Part shown: one piece after another, positions 16,235 through 24,302 of the stretch
Numbering within the stretch: position 1 is the first letter of the stretch
How the letters are laid out: each line of letters opens with the position of its first letter
From: Pseudomonadota bacterium
GTDB lineage: Bacteria; Pseudomonadota; Alphaproteobacteria; Rhizobiales; Hyphomicrobiaceae
Direction: 5' to 3'
Assembly: GCA_023405815.1 (NCBI GenBank)
Contig: JAEXXM010000038.1
Span: 1 to 37,200 of the forward strand
Length of the DNA stretch: 37,200 bases
Notes under the pieces: generated by a model
Told to the model about the DNA's origin: nothing
The model's database searches: none
What the model saw: the letters and a program-made list of their open reading frames with translations, nothing else
Translations under genes and position numbers: made by a program

Positions 16235-17911
16235 ATGGCGCCAACTGACTCTGCCGACCGCGAACCAATCTCCGCGCCAAGCGCAAGCGCTGCGGCGTTA
16301 GCTTCCGATCCCGGACGCACCGTACGCCAGTTCCGGCAAATCCTCTTGTGGCCGCTGCAACTGATGCCGGGCGAGCGAGAGGGGCAGGGCGGCGGGGATC
16401 AGCTCGCCGCGCTCATGTGCGGCGCAGAATCCCCTTGGGTGGAAACCGACACGGCAATCCCCGACGACCCGGGCGTGCTCCGCGAGCACGCCTACCGGGA
16501 GTTCGTGTCGTTCCTCCCGCACGTGCAACGTTTCCTCTATGCCGGAGGCCGACGTAATGGAGGCCCGACGCGCGTGTTCTCCCGCCGCGACGTTGCCAAA
16601 GTGCGCGTCACTCTCGCCCGCGGCGCTGCCCCGCTGGTGCTCGACCTTGCGCGCATAGAGCTGCACGTCTTCTGCGACGTCGACGTCGCCATCCTCGCTG
16701 TCGAGATAGAAGGGCGTGATCTGACGCTGGCGGACGTGCAGGAGACGATGTACCGATTTGGCCGCTCATACCCCTCGGGCTGGACCGAGGACGGTGAGGC
16801 CTGGCACTGTCCGGAACGAGTCGAATGGCTCGACGACGAAGGCCGCGTGCTCGCCGTCTCCGACTACGAGCAGCGCGACAAATATGTCGCTTCCGTCTGC
16901 GCGCGGCAGGTCCCGACTATTGCAGCCCACTGGAAGTTTCTGCTGGCGCCGCTGAGCCGTGAAGGCGAGAGCGGATCACTGAAGTTCGGGCTCGTGGAGC
17001 ACAACTGGATCCCTCTCATGGCCTACCTCGCCATGGCGGACCCATCTAGTCTCACGGCGAACGATCACGCGCGTCTTGGTCTCGTGCTGCCGCCCGGCGA
17101 TCCGGCGTCGCCCCCTTACGCGGCGGCCTTCCTGCAGGATTTCGACAAGCGCTACTGCTACGACCGCTTCCACGACCGCACGCGCTCGGGCGACTGGATC
17201 GATACACGCATCATGTGCTGCGGGCACGCGTTCGTGATGGTGGTGGACGCGCGCGAGGACTCCGTCACCGATTGCGAGCGCGGGCTGCTCGCCCAGTTCC
17301 GCCATTCGTTCTTTCGCCTCGGTCTCATCGCCCACCTGCATCGCGCCGCGCTGCTCGTGCTCGCGGACCGGCTCGCGCGCACCATCGGCCGGCTGAACAC
17401 CGGGCGTCAGCAGAGCGTCGAGAACTTTCACTCCGACATTCGCTGCTCGCTGGAGATCTTTCTGCGCTTCTCGCACCGCTACTGGTTTTACGAGGTGAGC
17501 AACCAGGCTGTTGCCCGGGATCTGTTCCGCCTATGGTCGGATCACCTCGCCACGACGCGTCTCTATACCGACGTGCGCGAGGAGTTGCGCGACATGAGCG
17601 AGTATCTCGACAGCGACTTGTTGCGCCGTTCCTCGGCGACCATCGTACGGCTGACGGTGGTCGCAATCTTGAGCCTCATCGGCACGGCGACGACGGGCTT
17701 CCTCGGCATGAACCTGCTCGACGAGGCCGATGCGTCGCTGACCATCAAGGCGGTCTACTTCGGTGTTGTTGCCGTGCTGACGACCTTGCTTACCGTGTAC
17801 ACGGTCGTGAAGGCCAATAGGCTCGCCGAGTTCCTAGATGCGCTTGCCGACACCCGCCTCTATTGGCGCCGCAAGGTCGATGCCTTCTTCGCCATCTGGG
17901 CGAAGCGCTAG
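16235..17911 (+). CDS. divergent CorA-like membrane protein with GMN motif
   Basis: A 558-residue protein with a long soluble N-terminal part and two C-terminal membrane segments at about 467-490 and 503-527. At the end of the first helix is GFLGMNLLDE, with Gly-Met-Asn at 491-493, the selectivity signature of CorA/Mrs2/ZntB divalent cation channels. The helix-rich stretch before it (about 380-465) resembles the CorA stalk. The N-terminal 350 residues have no motif I recognise and are longer than in standard CorA (about 320 residues in total). A role in divalent cation transport is inferred from the GMN and topology. The ATG at 16235 lacks a strong ribosome site. Confidence 0.75.
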   Translation: MAPTDSADREPISAPSASAAALASDPGRTVRQFRQILLWPLQLMPGEREGQGGGDQLAALMCGAESPWVETDTAIPDDPGVLREHAYREFVSFLPHVQRFLYAGGRRNGGPTRVFSRRDVAKVRVTLARGAAPLVLDLARIELHVFCDVDVAILAVEIEGRDLTLADVQETMYRFGRSYPSGWTEDGEAWHCPERVEWLDDEGRVLAVSDYEQRDKYVASVCARQVPTIAAHWKFLLAPLSREGESGSLKFGLVEHNWIPLMAYLAMADPSSLTANDHARLGLVLPPGDPASPPYAAAFLQDFDKRYCYDRFHDRTRSGDWIDTRIMCCGHAFVMVVDAREDSVTDCERGLLAQFRHSFFRLGLIAHLHRAALLVLADRLARTIGRLNTGRQQSVENFHSDIRCSLEIFLRFSHRYWFYEVSNQAVARDLFRLWSDHLATTRLYTDVREELRDMSEYLDSDLLRRSSATIVRLTVVAILSLIGTATTGFLGMNLLDEADASLTIKAVYFGVVAVLTTLLTVYTVVKANRLAEFLDALADTRLYWRRKVDAFFAIWAKR

Positions 17912-18035
17912 CGACAATCCCAACGGCCGCGGCAACGAATGCGTAAGGGTAGCAGCCGATAGGCCGCCGCCGGGCACCGGCCATTCATCATGCAGCCACT
18001 AGCCTGTCGTCCGCGGCTGAGCACGGGAGGCAGGC

Positions 18036-18668
18036 ATGTCAGAGGGCGAATGCAAGCACGGTCACGATGAAGCGCGGGGTATTCGCGTCATCGCCCGTCG
18101 CGATTTCCTTTATGCGGGTGCGGCCCTGGCAGCAGGCACGGCTCTACCCGCCGGCTTGGTGAGCGCCGCGGCGCCGGCTGCGGCCGACGCGGTGACGGAC
18201 GATGACCGCAAATACATGTCGCTCGCCCTACAGCACATGCGCGAAGCGGGTGTGCTCAACAAGACGGGCGGTCCGTTCGGCGCTGTTATCGTGCTCGACG
18301 GCAAAGTTCTCTCCGTCGCGGGCAACAGCGTGATGCGCGACAGCGATCCGTCGGCGCATGCGGAGGTGAACGCGCTGCGGGAAGCTTGCCGCAAGCTCGG
18401 AAGCCCGCATGTCGAAGGGGCGATGATGTACTCGAGCTGCGAGCCCTGCCCGATGTGCTTCTCGACCGCCTATTGGGCGCGCGTCGGCAAGATCTTCTAT
18501 GGCGCTTCGTATGCCGATTACGCCGATCTCTTCGACGACGCCAACATCGCCAAGGACCTCACGCTGCCTTACGAGCAGCGCCACGTCGCGATGCAGCAGA
18601 TCATGCAGCCGGAAGCGGTGAAGGTGTGGGAAGAGTTCCGCAAGCTGCCCGACGGCGCGCGCTACTAA
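18036..18668 (+). CDS. exported (Tat) cytidine/guanine-deaminase-fold protein
   Basis: A 210-residue protein of the zinc-dependent nucleoside/nucleobase deaminase fold. Zinc ligands and catalytic glutamate are clear: His108 and Glu110 in HAE, Cys138 and Cys141 in PCPMC. Overall similarity is to guanine deaminase (GuaD) and tRNA-adenosine deaminase types. Unusually it begins with a twin-arginine signal: Arg21-Arg22 in RRDFLYAG, followed by a hydrophobic Ala/Gly-rich segment and AxA sites near residue 50. This predicts a periplasmic enzyme. The substrate is unknown. A good ribosome site (GGGAGG) precedes the ATG. The flanking genes give no pathway clue. Confidence 0.85.
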   Translation: MSEGECKHGHDEARGIRVIARRDFLYAGAALAAGTALPAGLVSAAAPAAADAVTDDDRKYMSLALQHMREAGVLNKTGGPFGAVIVLDGKVLSVAGNSVMRDSDPSAHAEVNALREACRKLGSPHVEGAMMYSSCEPCPMCFSTAYWARVGKIFYGASYADYADLFDDANIAKDLTLPYEQRHVAMQQIMQPEAVKVWEEFRKLPDGARY

Positions 18669-18737
18669 GCGCGATCCTCGCTCTTGGCAGTACAGCCAAC
18701 TCTCCGCATCTCATTTCCGGCCCGAATGGATGGCCAA

Positions 18738-18770
18738 ATTGCTTCAGGCATTTGATTCGACTGAAGCAAT
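18738..18770. promoter_or_regulatory. perfect 10-bp inverted repeat upstream of the coiled-coil gene
   Basis: ATTGCTTCAG (18738-18747) and CTGAAGCAAT (18761-18770) are exact reverse complements, separated by 13 bases. The right arm directly abuts the GAGGGGG ribosome site of the gene starting at 18783. It could be an operator for a dimeric regulator or an RNA hairpin that affects translation. There is no T run, so it is not an intrinsic terminator for the deaminase gene. Confidence 0.7.
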
Positions 18771-18782
18771 GAGGGGGCCATC

Positions 18783-19226
18783 ATGGGGAAGCTGCTACAG
18801 CAACTTGAGGAAATGCACATCCGAATTGCCGAGATGGCGAGCCACGAGGAGAATTTGCTCAAGGCGCTGAGCGAGGCGCTGACGCGTCTCGACGAGCAGT
18901 TGCTCGTCGATGTGCAGACGATCGCCAGCGAGCACGAGGCGCGGCGCACGGCCATTCTCGGCGAGCTGCAGGGCCTCGCCTCGAGCATCGGAATGTTCCA
19001 GATCCCGCGTGCGGCCGTGACGGCACGGGACGGCATCGAGGCGGAGCCGGCGGCATACATTCCGAGTGCAGGCGACTGGCGGGAAGCGGCGAGCAACATC
19101 GCCGATGAGATTGATGAGAACGGCGCGGCAGCGGCGCCCCGTGCCCTGTTTCCGCACGAGCGCCGGCCGCAGGCCAGCGTACCCTTCAGTCTCGCGGAGC
19201 GGCGGCGGCGTGCAGCGGGCGGCTGA
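18783..19226 (+). CDS. small coiled-coil protein of unknown function
   Basis: A 147-residue protein I do not recognise. Residues 1 to about 70 show heptad-like spacing of hydrophobic residues (LLQQLEEMHIRIAEM, ALTRLDEQLL) and should form a coiled coil. The C-terminal half is Ala/Glu/Arg-rich and probably disordered, ending in LAERRRRAAGG. No signal peptide or membrane segment is visible. The ATG has a very strong ribosome site (GAGGGGG) directly after a perfect inverted repeat, so expression is likely real and regulated. Coding on this strand is supported by the ribosome site and good codon use; a long frame on the other strand here is rejected. Confidence 0.7.
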   Translation: MGKLLQQLEEMHIRIAEMASHEENLLKALSEALTRLDEQLLVDVQTIASEHEARRTAILGELQGLASSIGMFQIPRAAVTARDGIEAEPAAYIPSAGDWREAASNIADEIDENGAAAAPRALFPHERRPQASVPFSLAERRRRAAGG

Positions 19227-19318
19227 TCGTGAAGGCCAGGTAGCGAAAAGGCGCGAGCGTTCTGATGCCCGTCAGGGGGGTGCAGCCAGGATGCCGCGCC
19301 TATTGCCAGATTATATTG

Positions 19319-19345
19319 TTGACGGCATGAGTATTGTTTTATTAG
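19319..19345 (+). promoter_or_regulatory. candidate promoter of the TonB receptor gene
   Basis: TTGACG (19319-19324) is followed after 15 bases by TATTAG (19340-19345). The -35 box is close to consensus but the spacer is short. The surrounding sequence is AT-rich for this genome. It would give a leader of roughly 130 bases before the ATG at 19482. Confidence 0.35.
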
Positions 19346-19347
19346 CT

Positions 19348-19444
19348 GGCCCCTACGGCTCTCGGGAGGCCTGGGGCCGGGGGAATTTCTCGGGCCTCCG
19401 TTAGCCAGCCAAAGGTGTGCGGTCACGCCCGTCCTTAGCCAGCC
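19348..19444 (+). promoter_or_regulatory. structured leader before the TonB receptor gene
   Basis: Two pairings can be drawn: GGCCCC (19348-19353) with GGGGCC (19373-19378), and GGAGGCC (19365-19371) with GGCCTCC (19393-19399). Each has one arm inside the loop of the other, so they are alternative hairpins or a pseudoknot. A direct repeat TTAGCCAGCC occurs at 19401-19410 and 19435-19444. I looked for cobalamin-riboswitch signatures (B12 box and GCCACTG-like elements) and found none. No known riboswitch is recognised. Confidence 0.35.
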
Positions 19445-19481
19445 GTCGTTCAAGTAGCGTTGCGTTCGAGTTGGGGGGACG

Positions 19482-22310
19482 ATGGTTGCATGTGCGTTCG
19501 CGCGCGGTTGCGCGCGCGTGGTTGTTTGCGTCTTGGCGATGGGCGCGGTGGACGTCGCAGCGCAGGAGGCGGTGCCTGCGGCTGAAGCGGGAGCTGCGCC
19601 GTCTCAGCAAGAAGCGCCGGATAGGCCGAGCGCTTCGGATGCTGCCCAGACCGAAGCAAAGCCTGAGGTGAAGCCGCAATCCGCGCCGGCGACTTTGCCG
19701 GGCATGGTGGTCGACGCGCCCAAGACCGCTACGGTAAAGAAGGCCAAGGGAAAGAGTTCGTCGAGCGCTCCTGCGATCGCAGGTCCCGATCCCGAGCCGG
19801 AGGTGCCGGGCATCGTCTATGGCCAGGCGTTGAGCGACACGGGCATGACGACGTTTGACGCCAGGAACGTGCAGATGCGCACCGATGGCAGCGGGGACGC
19901 GAACACGTTCCTGCGCAATCTGCCGAACGTGCAGTATCAGAATGACACGGACACGGATGCGGGCGTTACGCCCCAACGTCTCATCGATACGCGACCGCTC
20001 GAGCTTTCGATCAACGGCGCGCGCACGTACGAGAACAACTTCATCTTAAACGGAGTCTCGATCAGCTCGATCACCGGTCCGGTCGAGGGCGGCGGGTTTA
20101 CAACCGACCTTGAGGCGGATGGAACCCCTAACCTCAATTCGGTATACGGCCAGCATTCACAGACGGTCTTCGTCCCGTCAGAGTTCATCGGAACGGCGAC
20201 GCTGCTCGACAGCAATGCGTCGGCCGAGTATGGCCAATTCCAAGGCGGCGTTGTGCTGTACGATCTCGCGCGTCCGCCAACGGACCGCTACCGCGCCAGC
20301 GTCACCTATAGCCGGTTGTCGGACGACCAGGTGAACTATCTGCTCGCGACCCCAACGGGGACAAACCCGCTCGGTCGCGTTGCACCGTCATTCACGAAAG
20401 AGAACTTGGCTGCGTCGGTCGGAGCGCCGATCACCAACGAACTGTCCTTCATCTTGCAGGCGAGCCGCAAGCAAGCCGATACGCTGCGACAGAAGGAGTA
20501 CAGATACTATGACGGCTTCGTCACAGAGGACTCGGAGAATATCTTCCTTCGGCTTGCGACGGCGCTGAAGACCGATATCGGGCGCTTCACGCTCGACACG
20601 TCGGTGACGGACTATAGCCAGCTCTGGCAGAGCTACAGCTGGCGCGACATGGAGATGGACGTCACCACCAAGAGTTCGACGACGCAGCTCGAATACTTCA
20701 CGGCGCTCTCGAAAGTCGTTGCGCCCGGTATTGGGTTGGAGAACGTGTCGCTGAAATCGCGGGCGTTCTACAACGATGCCAATACGGGGAACTACACCAA
20801 CAGCGACACTGCGTTTGCTCGGATCGCGCAGCGGCGAAAGAACTCATTTGGAGCAGGTTGGGTCGAAACGTTTGCCACGGACGACTACACGGACTGGTGT
20901 CGCTCCGATCCCGAAAGCACGCTGCCGGTCAACCCTTCTCGCGATCTATCAGACAATACCGTCTGCTACGAAGGCGGTTACGGCAACAAGGAGACTGGCC
21001 AGACGGACGTGGGCCTACAGGCCCAACTGAGGGGCAATCTGCTCCTCGGGCGCTTCCTGCTCGGCGGCGAGGTCAAGTCGGTCGAAGGGCGTCGGGCGCG
21101 GCTGTCGGACTTCGTCTACTATTCGACGTACGCGACTGCGAGCGGCGATACGGCGGCGAGAACGCCGCCCAGCGGCGAATACGACTGCGATCCGAACGAT
21201 GAGTCGTGCTCGGAAGACCAGTTTGCCCGCGTCAAGATTGTTTCGTCGGCATTTGACATCAGCCAGACAGTAAATGCCGCGCACGGCTATGCAGAGATCG
21301 ATCAGACCCTTGGATGGTTCAACGTGCGTGCGGGAACGAGGGTCGACTATGAGGACTACCTCAAGAACCTCAATGTCGCGCCTCGTCTTGCTGCAACGAT
21401 CACACCGATCGACGGCCTGAGCTTTACCGGCGGCTACAATCGCTATTACATCGGCGAGACCCTGTACTACGCGTTGCGGGATTCTCAGCCGTTCTCGCTG
21501 TCGTGGACTCGTAACCTCATAGCGGGCACTGACACGCCAGGTGCCTGGGTTCCCCCGACCACGATCCGCCGTTACGGATTTAAATCGTCGGATCTCGAAA
21601 CGCCATTCACGGATGAGTATACAGGTGCGGTGAGGGTCAGAGATCCATTCCTAGGCGGCAGTCTCAGGATTCGCTACCTGGAGCGATATGGGCGTGACCA
21701 GTTCGCGACCGAATCTTGCGGCTCCAATTGCTATGCCTTGAGCAATGACGCGGAAAATTTCTATCGGTCGGCTTCCACCGAATATGTGAAGTTCTGGCGG
21801 ACGCCATCGATTGCGTACCTCAGCGGCGCTGGGTTCAGCGTGGGAGCGACATGGTCCGAGCAGTCGATGTCGAATACGACCTACGTCGACGATGACGAGA
21901 GCGACGAATACATTTGGTACAAGGAGCAATCGTACACGCGCGAAGCGTTCAACGCGGTGACCGGCAATCTTGATATTCCAGTGCGCATCGGAGCCACACT
22001 CTCGACGACGTGGTTCAGCGACCGGCTGTGGTTGGGTGTCAGTGCGAATTACAACCTGGGCTATAATGGTGTCTATGACACGGGTCGAAACGAGGACCAC
22101 AACGGTCGCCAGCACGACGTCTACGAGGACAGGAAATTCGATCCCGTGGCTCTCATCGATCTGGAAGCCGAGCTGATGATCACGGAGCAGGCTTACATCA
22201 GTGCGCATGTGAACAACGTCTTCAATACGGCCGGCAACAAGGTCTCGTCGAACGACAATCCGTGGGTCCTTGGCCGGACCGTGTGGCTGGAATCCGGTTT
22301 GCGGTTTTGA
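19482..22310 (+). CDS. TonB-dependent outer-membrane receptor
   Basis: A 942-residue outer-membrane protein. Residues 1-28 are a signal peptide. Residues 29-113 form an Ala/Pro/Lys-rich linker containing LPGMVVDAP at 72-80, a plausible TonB box, and a basic Lys/Ser run at 81-95. The plug domain begins near 114 (DANTFLRNLPNVQYQN, then LSINGARTYENNFILNGV). The rest has beta-barrel character and ends in phenylalanine, as outer-membrane proteins do. Cysteine pairs (CDPNDESC, CGSNC) lie in likely surface loops. GC is lower than in the surroundings (three 60-base lines counted: 53-60%, against 70% in a line of ntrC). The stop overlaps the next gene's ATG (TGATG), so the two are coupled. The substrate is unknown. 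Confidence 0.9.
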   Translation: MVACAFARGCARVVVCVLAMGAVDVAAQEAVPAAEAGAAPSQQEAPDRPSASDAAQTEAKPEVKPQSAPATLPGMVVDAPKTATVKKAKGKSSSSAPAIAGPDPEPEVPGIVYGQALSDTGMTTFDARNVQMRTDGSGDANTFLRNLPNVQYQNDTDTDAGVTPQRLIDTRPLELSINGARTYENNFILNGVSISSITGPVEGGGFTTDLEADGTPNLNSVYGQHSQTVFVPSEFIGTATLLDSNASAEYGQFQGGVVLYDLARPPTDRYRASVTYSRLSDDQVNYLLATPTGTNPLGRVAPSFTKENLAASVGAPITNELSFILQASRKQADTLRQKEYRYYDGFVTEDSENIFLRLATALKTDIGRFTLDTSVTDYSQLWQSYSWRDMEMDVTTKSSTTQLEYFTALSKVVAPGIGLENVSLKSRAFYNDANTGNYTNSDTAFARIAQRRKNSFGAGWVETFATDDYTDWCRSDPESTLPVNPSRDLSDNTVCYEGGYGNKETGQTDVGLQAQLRGNLLLGRFLLGGEVKSVEGRRARLSDFVYYSTYATASGDTAARTPPSGEYDCDPNDESCSEDQFARVKIVSSAFDISQTVNAAHGYAEIDQTLGWFNVRAGTRVDYEDYLKNLNVAPRLAATITPIDGLSFTGGYNRYYIGETLYYALRDSQPFSLSWTRNLIAGTDTPGAWVPPTTIRRYGFKSSDLETPFTDEYTGAVRVRDPFLGGSLRIRYLERYGRDQFATESCGSNCYALSNDAENFYRSASTEYVKFWRTPSIAYLSGAGFSVGATWSEQSMSNTTYVDDDESDEYIWYKEQSYTREAFNAVTGNLDIPVRIGATLSTTWFSDRLWLGVSANYNLGYNGVYDTGRNEDHNGRQHDVYEDRKFDPVALIDLEAELMITEQAYISAHVNNVFNTAGNKVSSNDNPWVLGRTVWLESGLRF

Positions 22311-23467
22311 TGCGCCCGCCAAATGCTTTTCGAACATCAACGGCAGCGGGGCTCATTGCCTTCGCCGTCGTTGGCGCACTTGCTGCGGTGTACCGGCTCC
22401 TCCCGGCAGTGCCGCCGCTCGATGCGAGCTTCCCGGCGATACTCAGCGCATCCGAGCTTGCTGCCCTCCGCAAGGCTTACGCGGGCCCGCCGGCGACATG
22501 GCCGCGGCCGAGGCTGCTCCCCGGCGCGAAGTTCACCGAGATGGCGCCGCTGCAACTCCATCCGCGTCCCGAGGGCAAGGAGCGCGAGCTTTCGCAGCTC
22601 GGAGCTGAGCTGTTCAACGATCCGCGGCTTTCCGCATCCGGGCACTTCGCTTGCCAGAGCTGCCACAACCGCCGCCTCGGCTGGGGCGATGGCTTGCCGA
22701 CATCGTTCGGGCACGCGCGCAGCGAAGGGCGTCGCAACGCGCCGTCGCTGTTCACGGCCGGGTATCAGTCGGCGTTCTTCTGGGACGGGCGGGCGCGCAC
22801 GCTCGAGGAGCAGGCGCTGGGCCCGCTCAGCGACAAGGGCGAGATGGCGAACGCCGAACTCGCCGGTGTCGCCCAGCGCGTCGCAGCGGTGCCGTCCTAT
22901 CGCGAGCGCATCACCACGCTCTCAGGCCGCGAGGATGTCAGGCTCGATGACGTGACGGCGGCGCTCGCCGCATTCCAACGCACGCTTGAGCGCACGACGC
23001 GCTTGGACCGCTTCGCGGCCGGCGATCAGAAGGCGCTCTCCGACGAGCAGGTCTGGGGCCTGCACATCTTCCGCACCAAGGCTGGGTGCGCGAACTGCCA
23101 TAACGGCGCCCTGCTCAGCAACGGGGAAGCGCACAACATCGGGCTCAGCTTCTTCGGGCGCAAGCTCGAGGATCTCGGACGCTACGGCGTGACGGGGAAG
23201 GCGGCCGACGCCGGATCGTTCCGCACGCCGTCGCTGCGCCATGTGTCCGACACGGGGCCGTACATGCACAACGGCATATTCCCCAGCCTCGAAGGCGTCG
23301 TGCGCTTCTACGAGGGCGGTGGGGGTGTCGTGCGCGAAGAGCGGAAGGAGGAGGGAGAGCGCCGCCCGCTGTTCGAAGCGGCACGCAAGAACTCGCCGCT
23401 TGTGCAGAAATTCACCCTCACCCCGGCAGAGCGCGACGCACTTGTTGCCTTCCTGCGTGCGCTGTGA
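22310..23467 (+). CDS. dihaem cytochrome c peroxidase / MauG-family protein
   Basis: A 385-residue protein with an N-terminal signal or anchor (AGLIAFAVVGALAAVYRLL) and two haem c sites: Cys115-x-x-Cys118-His119 (CQSCH) and Cys260-x-x-Cys263-His264 (CANCH). The spacing and the C-terminal signature FRTPSLRHVSDTGPYMHNG are those of the bacterial cytochrome c peroxidase/MauG superfamily, which reduces H2O2 or performs oxidative modification of partner proteins in the periplasm. The ATG at 22310 shares its first base with the TGA of the TonB receptor, so translation is coupled. That pairing suggests a joint job at the envelope, such as metal or organic-ligand uptake with redox processing. The partner and substrate are unknown. 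Confidence 0.92.
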   Translation: MRPPNAFRTSTAAGLIAFAVVGALAAVYRLLPAVPPLDASFPAILSASELAALRKAYAGPPATWPRPRLLPGAKFTEMAPLQLHPRPEGKERELSQLGAELFNDPRLSASGHFACQSCHNRRLGWGDGLPTSFGHARSEGRRNAPSLFTAGYQSAFFWDGRARTLEEQALGPLSDKGEMANAELAGVAQRVAAVPSYRERITTLSGREDVRLDDVTAALAAFQRTLERTTRLDRFAAGDQKALSDEQVWGLHIFRTKAGCANCHNGALLSNGEAHNIGLSFFGRKLEDLGRYGVTGKAADAGSFRTPSLRHVSDTGPYMHNGIFPSLEGVVRFYEGGGGVVREERKEEGERRPLFEAARKNSPLVQKFTLTPAERDALVAFLRAL

Positions 23468-23474
23468 GCCTGCG

Positions 23475-23732
23475 TCAGCGGTCGGTGGGAGGCGCGTACT
23501 TGGGCTCGCTGCAGGATTGGCGCAGCATCCCCTTTGGGCCGCTCGACGGCAAGCCCAGCATGTCGGAGCGGTAGAGCTTCAGCGGCGCACGCCCGAGGCG
23601 GAGCTTCTCGCGCGGCGTCTCGACGATCTGCCCGGGGACAGGCGGCGTATCCTGCCGGAAGTCGTGCGGCGCATCTTGCCCGAAGGCAGCCGGCGCTGCG
23701 CAGAGCATCGCAACGAGCATAAGCATACGCAT
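23475..23732 (-). CDS. small secreted protein of unknown function
   Basis: An 85-residue protein, convergent with the dihaem gene (7 bases between the stops). Residues 1-19 look like a signal peptide (MRMLMLVAMLCAAPAAFGQ). The mature part is proline-rich, polar and contains one cysteine (LRQSCSEPKY). No family recognised. The ribosome site is weak and the start could be any of the first Met codons. It is kept because of the clear signal peptide and lack of a better frame on either strand here. Confidence 0.6.
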   Translation of the reverse strand: MRMLMLVAMLCAAPAAFGQDAPHDFRQDTPPVPGQIVETPREKLRLGRAPLKLYRSDMLGLPSSGPKGMLRQSCSEPKYAPPTDR

Positions 23733-23805
23733 CGTCTGGACCTGCAGTTATCCAATCATGCAGGTGGCAACGCGCGAAAGAAGCGAGCGGTTCGAGGCAG
23801 CGCGC

Positions 23806-24222
23806 TCAGTTCTTCGGCTCGACGAGGTCGCGCACGGCGGTGCCGCCAGGACCGATCTCCTGCAGCGCCTGGCGGCAACTCCACTGTTGCGACAGCCTGC
23901 AATCGTTGGGCCCCTCTGCGTGCTCGCAGTCGAGGGTCGAGCGCCACGCCTGCAGAATCTTGCCGGCTTGCGCGTCGAACTCGGCGAGCTCGTCCCCCTC
24001 ATAGCGCGCGCGTAGCTCGGCAACGCGTGGCGTGATCTGCAGCCCGGGGCACACGAGGGCTGCTCCCGCGGCTTCGCCGTAGCGGGCGCCGGCTTCCTTG
24101 GCGGGAAGTGGCTTTCCGTCGGGGGTGGTGGAGACGAGCTGAAGCGATGCTCCGACCGCGATCGTGAACGTCGTAACCAGAATGAGTGCTGCCGCGGTGA
24201 TCGTTGTTATTGGAGAGCGCAT
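23806..24222 (-). CDS. secreted or membrane-anchored cysteine-containing protein of unknown function
   Basis: A 138-residue protein starting at the ATG at 24222, which has a clear GAGGGAC ribosome site; the frame is open 27 bases further up. Residues 5-27 form a hydrophobic segment (ITTITAAALILVTTFTIAVGA) acting as signal or anchor. The mature part has four cysteines (LVCPGL, LDCEH, NDCRL, WSCRQ), suggesting two disulfides in the periplasm. No known family recognised. It lies on the minus strand next to another small secreted protein and the isomerase-like gene. Confidence 0.72.
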   Translation of the reverse strand: MRSPITTITAAALILVTTFTIAVGASLQLVSTTPDGKPLPAKEAGARYGEAAGAALVCPGLQITPRVAELRARYEGDELAEFDAQAGKILQAWRSTLDCEHAEGPNDCRLSQQWSCRQALQEIGPGGTAVRDLVEPKN

Positions 24223-24302
24223 GAAGTCCCTCGCAGCTTGTTGGCCCAAACATTAGAGACTGGAGCGCGGTGGTTGCGCAATGTGCCGTTGTCGCAGCGA
24301 CA

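Noticed and set aside
18665..19453. A 262-codon minus-strand frame over the coiled-coil gene
   Set aside because: Ser/Arg/Ala-rich with no motif; the plus-strand gene has a strong ribosome site and coiled-coil pattern.
19227..19481. Cobalamin riboswitch before the TonB receptor
   Set aside because: No B12 box or the other conserved core segments could be found.
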